From: Acholeplasmataceae bacterium UBA6235
GTDB lineage: Bacteria; Bacillota_I; Bacilli_A; Acholeplasmatales; UBA5453
Length of the DNA: 9,220 bases
Direction of reading: 5' to 3'
Assembly: GCA_002441525.1 (NCBI GenBank)
Contig: DJWH01000005.1
Span: forward strand, 32,462-41,681
The translations under genes and the position numbers were made by a program. This document shows, one piece after another, positions 6,067 to 9,220 of the stretch (the first letter of the stretch is position 1; every line of letters begins with the position of its first letter). The notes beneath the pieces are model-generated. The model had not been told where the DNA came from. It saw nothing but the letters and a program-made list of their open reading frames with translations, and did not search any database.

Positions 6067-6876
6067 TTGAAAACGAAATTGTTATACTCAATTGGAGAAG
6101 TAGCGAGAATAAAGAAAATCTCTGTTAAAACTTTACGTTATTACCATAAAATTGGATTGTTAGTTCCAGAAGAGATTAGTTTAGATAGTGGTTATCGTTA
6201 CTATTCTCCGCATCAACTTATGGTTTTAGATATTATTTTAATTTCAAAAAGAACAAATGCTTCCTTAGAATCAATAAAAAAAATTATTGAATCTTTCACA
6301 TTACCTAATGTGATTCGTTTTGTAGAAGAAAGACAAAAAGAATTGGACAAAGAGCAAAAAGATATTATTGAGATGAAAAGATTACTTAATACAATAAATG
6401 ATGCACTTAAATTTAGTAAAGATAGCTATTTGCAATTAGGCATTCAAATCAAGACATATGAAGAGAGATATGCTGTATTAATGCCACTTAATGACAGTGA
6501 TATCGAAAGTGACATTATAGCTCATACACAACTTCTTCAATATTTGGACCAATTAGGTCTTCAATCTTTATATGTTACTGGAACACTACTTGAAGGTAGT
6601 TTGAATGATTCAAAGCTCATTCCAAAAGCAGTATTTCACTTAATAAAAAAGAATGATTTTAAGGATAATCACCCTGATTTTATTGTTTTACAAGCTGGGA
6701 TGTATTTAACAGCCACTTATCGTTCGAGTGATATAAAAAACGCACAAAAAAATATAATGAGTTTTTTACAAGATAATAATCACGATATTCAAATGATCAT
6801 TGAAATTGATTTAATGGATGATCTTTTAAATAACACAAGTTACTCATCAAACATTCAGATTTTGATATCTGAGTAA
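6067..6876 (+). CDS. MerR-family transcriptional regulator with GyrI-like effector domain (BmrR type)
   Basis: The 269-residue protein starts with a MerR DNA-binding domain: YSIGEVARIKKISVKTLRYYHKIGLL (residues 7-32, helix-turn-helix plus first wing) and SGYRYYSPHQL (41-51). A charged coiled-coil dimerisation helix (about 80-118) follows, then a C-terminal GyrI/BmrR-like ligand-binding domain (about 125-269) that usually senses cationic or hydrophobic small molecules. Such regulators untwist promoters with long 19-bp spacers. I place the start at TTG 6067 because AAGGAGG (6051-6057) precedes it by nine bases and the family N-terminus begins there; the in-frame ATG 5929 adds an unrelated hydrophobic stretch. 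The 3' end overlaps the convergent acetyltransferase by 22 bases. That gene has a MerR-type promoter and is the likely target. Confidence 0.88.
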   Translation: MKTKLLYSIGEVARIKKISVKTLRYYHKIGLLVPEEISLDSGYRYYSPHQLMVLDIILISKRTNASLESIKKIIESFTLPNVIRFVEERQKELDKEQKDIIEMKRLLNTINDALKFSKDSYLQLGIQIKTYEERYAVLMPLNDSDIESDIIAHTQLLQYLDQLGLQSLYVTGTLLEGSLNDSKLIPKAVFHLIKKNDFKDNHPDFIVLQAGMYLTATYRSSDIKNAQKNIMSFLQDNNHDIQMIIEIDLMDDLLNNTSYSSNIQILISE

Positions 6877-7523
6877 GGGATAACGTCTTTGCTATATAGA
6901 TATATTTCTAGATTTTGAGGTCTAGGTTTTATATTTAAAGTAATGTTTTTGGATCCTTCTCTAATCATGCCTTGTTTTTCATAAAATCCATAAGATAGTC
7001 CCGAGTCAGTATATAGAAAAAATGATTTTGCGTTCGTTTTCAATAAATAATCATAAAAGGAATGAAATAACGATTTACCTATTCCAAATCCTTGATGAGA
7101 TTTAGAAACAATTAGAGTAGTTACTTCACCGGAGAAAGTTTTGTTGCATTCTGATGAAAGTATTTTGTAAGCACGATCAAATTTAAGTGCTTGTTTTATG
7201 GACTTTAGGTTAAATAAAGAAAACACTATAATAATGATGAAATGATAGAAAGAACTAAGCTTATACTTCAGGCTATGTTTCAAATAAGGTTGGGTATCAT
7301 TTCTACCATAAATTACACCAACAACCTCATGTTCTTTAATAGCTACTAAAGAGTATGTACTTTGATGAATGACACTACTTAAGTAGTAATTTGAAATGCT
7401 GTTTAGTACAAGTTTGTTATTGGTAAAACGATGAAAACCAAACTCTTCAATATATAGTTCTTTTAATTTGTGCTTATCGTTTTTGTTAACTGGACGATAA
7501 GTAATCGTATTTATTTTTGACAT
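6855..7523 (-). CDS. GNAT-family N-acetyltransferase, probable MerR-regulon enzyme
   Basis: The 222-residue protein shows the GNAT fold: ITYRPVNKND at the N-terminus, the central strand EVTTLIVS (133-140), the acetyl-CoA pyrophosphate loop HQGFGIGKSL (143-152), and FYEKQGM (180-186) with the usual Tyr acid candidate. An unusual hydrophobic stretch (FYHFIIIIVFSLF, about 92-104) before the core may bind a hydrophobic acceptor or membrane. The acceptor is unknown; detoxification of an antibiotic or amine would suit its control by a BmrR-like regulator. The start is supported by AAGGAG six bases upstream. Its promoter at 7555-7585 has the 19-bp spacer of MerR-activated genes. The gene converges on and slightly overlaps the MerR gene. 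Confidence 0.85.
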   Translation of the reverse strand: MSKINTITYRPVNKNDKHKLKELYIEEFGFHRFTNNKLVLNSISNYYLSSVIHQSTYSLVAIKEHEVVGVIYGRNDTQPYLKHSLKYKLSSFYHFIIIIVFSLFNLKSIKQALKFDRAYKILSSECNKTFSGEVTTLIVSKSHQGFGIGKSLFHSFYDYLLKTNAKSFFLYTDSGLSYGFYEKQGMIREGSKNITLNIKPRPQNLEIYLYSKDVIPYSDIKI

Positions 7524-7554
7524 AAAAATCTCCTTTTTAAATTTCTTTATCTCA

Positions 7555-7585
7555 ATTATAAAGCCTCCACTGAGGGGAGAGTCAA
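7555..7585 (-). promoter_or_regulatory. MerR-type promoter with 19-bp spacer and central dyad
   Basis: Read on the minus strand, TTGACT (7580-7585) and TATAAT (7555-7560) are separated by exactly 19 bp. The spacer holds a dyad of the form CTCCnCT-n-AGnGGAG. Over-long spacing with a dyad between -35 and -10 is the hallmark of promoters activated by MerR-family proteins. A MerR/BmrR-type gene lies next door, and this promoter drives the acetyltransferase starting at 7523. Confidence 0.88.
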
Positions 7586-7661
7586 TACATATGTTTTTGA
7601 TTAATTAAATACTGGAATTCTGAGTTTAGAGAATGATAAAAAGTCTTATTTTAGATATTAT
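7586..7661. other. Intergenic DNA, nothing recognised
   Basis: This short AT-rich stretch separates the acetyltransferase promoter from the next hairpin. A TATTAT (7656-7661) just before the hairpin could be a -10 box, but no -35 accompanies it. Confidence 0.4.
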
Positions 7662-7698
7662 AAACATTGGTTTGATACAACCGTATCAAGCCTTTTTT
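7662..7698 (+). terminator. Hairpin/terminator, copy 2 of the recurring motif
   Basis: GGTTTGATAC (7669-7678) pairs with GTATCAAGCC (7683-7692) with one G-T wobble around loop AACC, then six T's. The leader AAACATT matches the leaders of copies 1 and 3. No gene on the plus strand ends here, so the transcript it would terminate is unknown. Confidence 0.8.
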
Positions 7699-7876
7699 AT
7701 AAGAATATTTCTATTAATTACTCACTAATAACAACTAAAGATGCTGTTAATATAGAACAGTAGACACAGATAGTAAGAATAGAGTTTGATCCACTGAAAT
7801 AAGCAGATTGTATAAATACTTATTTTTATATTAACAATTTTTTTAGCAAAGAAACTTCTCCAATAGGTCATTTTTC
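7699..7876. other. Gene-free AT-rich DNA
   Basis: No coding frame with a family pattern or ribosome site is visible on either strand. The only long frame (minus strand, 7725-7976) runs through the repeat array and reads as an artefact. Confidence 0.5.
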
Positions 7877-7973
7877 GAGGTGAGTAAAAATAGGCTAAGG
7901 GTGCGTAGATTTTGACAAGGGTGCGTAAAATCCTATCAAGGTGCGTAATTGTATTAAAATAGGTTACACAACC
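7877..7973. repeat. Phased GGGGTGC-type array 1 with conserved GTATTAAAAT end
   Basis: GTGCGTA starts at 7901, 7921 and 7941, with a diverged GTGAGTA at 7880, giving 20-21 bp spacing. Each copy is preceded by a short G run. GTATTAAAAT follows at 7951, exactly 10 bp after the last copy start, then AGGTTACACAACCCA. Arrays 2 and 3 share this architecture. Confidence 0.9.
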
Positions 7974-8008
7974 CAACGGAGATAATGAGATTTGAACTCT
8001 AACATTAA

Positions 8009-8101
8009 GGGGCGAATTTTAGGGGGTGCGCAACTTTTCAGCAGGGGTGCGTAAAAACTGGTTAGGGGTGCGTAATTGTATTAAAATACGTCATGCAACC
8101 C
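8009..8101. repeat. Phased GGGGTGC-type array 2 with conserved GTATTAAAAT end
   Basis: GTGCG(C/T)A starts at 8026, 8047 and 8068, each 21 bp apart and each preceded by GGGG. A possible decayed copy (GGGGCGAA) starts at 8009. GTATTAAAAT begins at 8078, again 10 bp after the last copy start. The similarity to array 1 extends to the AACCCA at the end. Confidence 0.9.
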
Positions 8102-8114
8102 ATATGGACAGTAT

Positions 8115-8154
8115 AGGGTAAATACAACAGTCATTTTCGACATTTGACCCTTTT
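8115..8154 (+). terminator. Possible terminator hairpin after array 2
   Basis: AGGGTAAAT (8115-8123) pairs with ATTT-G-ACCCT (8142-8151) leaving one bulged G, with an 18-nt loop and four T's. No plus-strand gene ends here. The long loop makes the call weak. Confidence 0.35.
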
Positions 8155-8291
8155 AAAGAGAAGAACCATCAAATTGTTAGTACTTCGCCTCGTAATTATA
8201 AATCAATGTCCAGCAATTTAAGATTTGCTCGGATTAATATATATTATTTTCAATTTTCTTATGTTAAAATAATTTTAGATAGGTAGTTTAA
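8155..8291. other. Intergenic DNA upstream of the membrane protein gene
   Basis: It contains the extended -10 promoter at 8262-8270 and no other recognisable feature. Confidence 0.4.
8262..8270 (+). promoter_or_regulatory. Extended -10 promoter for the membrane protein gene
   Basis: TGTTAAAAT (TGN plus TAAAAT) lies about 95 bases upstream of the start codon at 8365 and 22 bases before a short upstream open frame at 8292. The -35 region is weak. Confidence 0.45.
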
Positions 8292-8364
8292 ATGAATAAT
8301 TATATGACTAGTTGTTTAGTTGAAGCTTTAAAGCGTATTGAAAAGCAAGATAGAGGGGGTAACT

Positions 8365-8751
8365 ATGAAAAACAAACATGTATTAGAATTTGTTTATCTA
8401 ATAATCATAATTTTAGCTATATCTGCTTTAAATTTTCTAATAGAAAGATCCAGTGGTATAAGTGTTATGCCAGTAGTTTTATTTGTAATAGGCATAGTGA
8501 TGATTGTAAAACTATTTAAGAGATACGATAATCGAATTAGTGTTATTTGGAAGATTATCCCTGTGATTTCTATTTTGGTATATTTGTTTTTTACCATATT
8601 TTTATATTTAGGTCTATTTAATTTTATAATTTGGGAAAACGAGCCATGGCTTCACATAATAAGTATGGTAGCAATAATCTTATACATTATTACCTTTTTA
8701 CCTCTATCGTTTTATATGCTTTTCAAAAAGTTTGATAAGAATAGTATTTAG
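8365..8751 (+). CDS. Small four-helix membrane protein, function unknown
   Basis: The 128-residue protein has four predicted membrane helices, at about 7-26, 33-51, 61-89 and 98-120, joined by short charged loops (KLFKRYDNR, WENEPW). There is a lysine-rich C-terminus, FKKFDKNSI. I do not recognise a family. The start at 8365 is chosen because GAGGGGG (8353-8359) precedes it by five bases; an in-frame TTG at 8338 lies before that ribosome site. A short frame in another register begins at 8292 with a weak AGG-type ribosome site and overlaps this gene; it may be only a leader. A 14-bp tandem repeat follows the stop codon directly. The neighbours are repeat arrays, which suggests accessory cargo. 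Confidence 0.65.
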   Translation: MKNKHVLEFVYLIIIILAISALNFLIERSSGISVMPVVLFVIGIVMIVKLFKRYDNRISVIWKIIPVISILVYLFFTIFLYLGLFNFIIWENEPWLHIISMVAIILYIITFLPLSFYMLFKKFDKNSI

Positions 8752-8754
8752 ATT

Positions 8755-8796
8755 GGATTGTATAGAATGGACTGTATAGAATGGACTGTATAGAAT
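8755..8796. repeat. 14-bp tandem repeat, three copies
   Basis: GGAYTGTATAGAAT is repeated three times without gaps (8755, 8769, 8783), starting three bases after the stop codon of the membrane protein gene. Copies 2 and 3 are identical and copy 1 differs at one base. Such a simple repeat can vary in number by slippage. Confidence 0.92.
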
Positions 8797-8875
8797 AATT
8801 TCAACAGTTGTTATCTAGAACTCATTGTTTCGTAAATAGTGTATGAATAAAATCTCTCTATAAAGCCATTAATAT
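8797..8875. other. Intergenic DNA, nothing recognised
   Basis: AT-rich stretch between the 14-bp repeat and array 3. I see no gene, promoter or hairpin. Confidence 0.4.
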
Positions 8876-8964
8876 GGGGGTGCCAATTTTATAAACAGGG
8901 GTGCCAAAAAAATCAGTAGGGTGCCAAAATTTTGAATGGGGTGCAAATTTGTATTAAAATAGGT
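8876..8964. repeat. Phased GGGGTGC-type array 3 (GTGCCAA variant) with conserved GTATTAAAAT end
   Basis: GTGCCAA starts at 8880, 8901 and 8921 and GTGCAAA at 8941, spaced 20-21 bp and preceded by G runs. GTATTAAAAT starts at 8951, 10 bp after the last copy start, exactly as in arrays 1 and 2. The change from GTGCGTA to GTGCCAA in all copies suggests a related but distinct binding specificity. Confidence 0.9.
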
Positions 8965-8981
8965 AGCATCACACATTAGAC

Positions 8982-9017
8982 AAGCATTGGTCTGATACGA
9001 TAAGTATTAGACCTTTT
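8982..9017 (+). terminator. Hairpin/terminator, copy 3 of the recurring motif
   Basis: GGTCTGATAC (8989-8998) pairs with GTATTAGACC (9004-9013) with one G-T wobble around loop GATAA, followed by four T's. The segment AAGCATT-GTCTGATACGAT matches the tRNA-Ser terminator at all but one of about 20 positions. It follows array 3 by about 25 bases. Confidence 0.82.
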
Positions 9018-9022
9018 ATTAT

Positions 9023-9081
9023 GAAGAAAGGGAAATTTCTTCCTATTTTCAAGGTTTAGATAGTTCTGGAACTGTCCAGAA
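9023..9081 (+). other. Two further small inverted repeats
   Basis: GAAGAAA (9023-9029) and TTTCTTC (9036-9042) form a 7-bp hairpin. TTCTGGA (9064-9070) and TCCAGAA (9075-9081) form another with loop ACTG. With the hairpin at 8989-9013 they make three successive foldable segments. No gene is associated, and a structured RNA is possible but unproven. Confidence 0.35.
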
Positions 9082-9112
9082 ATGCTCATATTAACTACTG
9101 ATTAAGAATTTA

Positions 9113-9175
9113 TAGATAACCTCATACACGATTACTTACTATTTACACGATTACTCTACCATTTACACGATTAGT
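9113..9175. repeat. Phased TACACGATT direct-repeat array (3 copies), second locus
   Basis: TACACGATT starts at 9125, 9144 and 9164 (19 and 20 bp apart), each followed by A. The array is preceded by TATAGAT, as is the array at 5604-5677. Both arrays have the same orientation and both lie 95-120 bp after a copy of the recurring hairpin. Confidence 0.85.
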
Positions 9176-9220
9176 ATTTATATGTCAAATATGATATTAT
9201 TATTATTAATAAAGTACTAT
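9176..9220. other. AT-rich window end
   Basis: The TATGATATTAT run could contain a -10 box for a gene beyond the window. Nothing more can be supported. Confidence 0.25.

Noticed and set aside
7725..7976. Minus-strand 83-codon open frame
   Set aside because: Its first third is the reverse translation of repeat array 1, and the rest has no recognisable pattern.
8292..8519. Plus-strand open frame overlapping the membrane protein gene
   Set aside because: Most of it overlaps the better supported four-helix protein in another frame and loses protein-like character; only the first ~23 codons could be a leader, and support is weak.
8394..8597. Minus-strand open frame inside the membrane protein gene
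   Set aside because: A shadow of the hydrophobic coding sequence.
7877..8964. Arrays considered as CRISPR
   Set aside because: The conserved part is only ~7-11 bp and the period 20-21 bp, too short for CRISPR repeats and spacers; no cas gene is present.

Overview
The window reads as chromosome from a low-GC Bacillota or Mollicutes bacterium. All tryptophan codons I checked are TGG, and TGA serves as a genuine stop (for example in the ATGA overlap at 1825-1828), so this is not the Mycoplasma/Spiroplasma code. An Acholeplasma-like organism fits, but nothing here fixes the genus. The layout splits at a tRNA-Ser gene (5383-5473).

Left half (1-5473): compact, moderate-GC, housekeeping-like. It opens with the 3' end of a tRNA (probably Leu) and its terminator. 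Next come a P-loop kinase-like protein with a striking palindromic promoter/operator, a small membrane protein with a PH-like tail, and a two-gene GNAT acetyltransferase/Nudix hydrolase operon with an ATGA overlap. Convergent to that operon is a YdeI/OmpD-associated protein, which is transcribed divergently from an Imm5-like putative immunity protein. An alpha/beta-hydrolase with an altered catalytic triad and a PfoR/PTS_EIIC_2-type membrane protein follow, then tRNA-Ser(GGA) with a near-consensus promoter and a strong terminator.

Right half (5474-9220): visibly more AT-rich and gene-poor, with the look of an accessory region. The clear genes are a MerR/BmrR-type regulator, a convergent GNAT acetyltransferase and a four-helix membrane protein. 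The acetyltransferase promoter has the 19-bp spacer and central dyad typical of MerR-activated promoters, so regulator and enzyme probably form one inducible module.

The rest of the right half is organised non-coding DNA. Five short arrays carry direct repeats every 19-21 bp, two helical turns. Two of them are TACACGATT type, at 5604-5677 and 9113-9175. Three are GGGGTGC type, at 7877-7973, 8009-8101 and 8876-8964, and all three end in GTATTAAAAT exactly 10 bp after the start of the last repeat. A hairpin/terminator motif (AAnCATT-RGTYTGATAC-loop-GTAT...) recurs three times, first as the tRNA-Ser terminator. My best inference is that these are multi-site ends or relics of transposons with IS21-like subterminal repeats, or another phased protein-binding system, accumulated downstream of the tRNA-Ser gene. 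No transposase, integrase or replication gene lies in the window, so this assignment is open.
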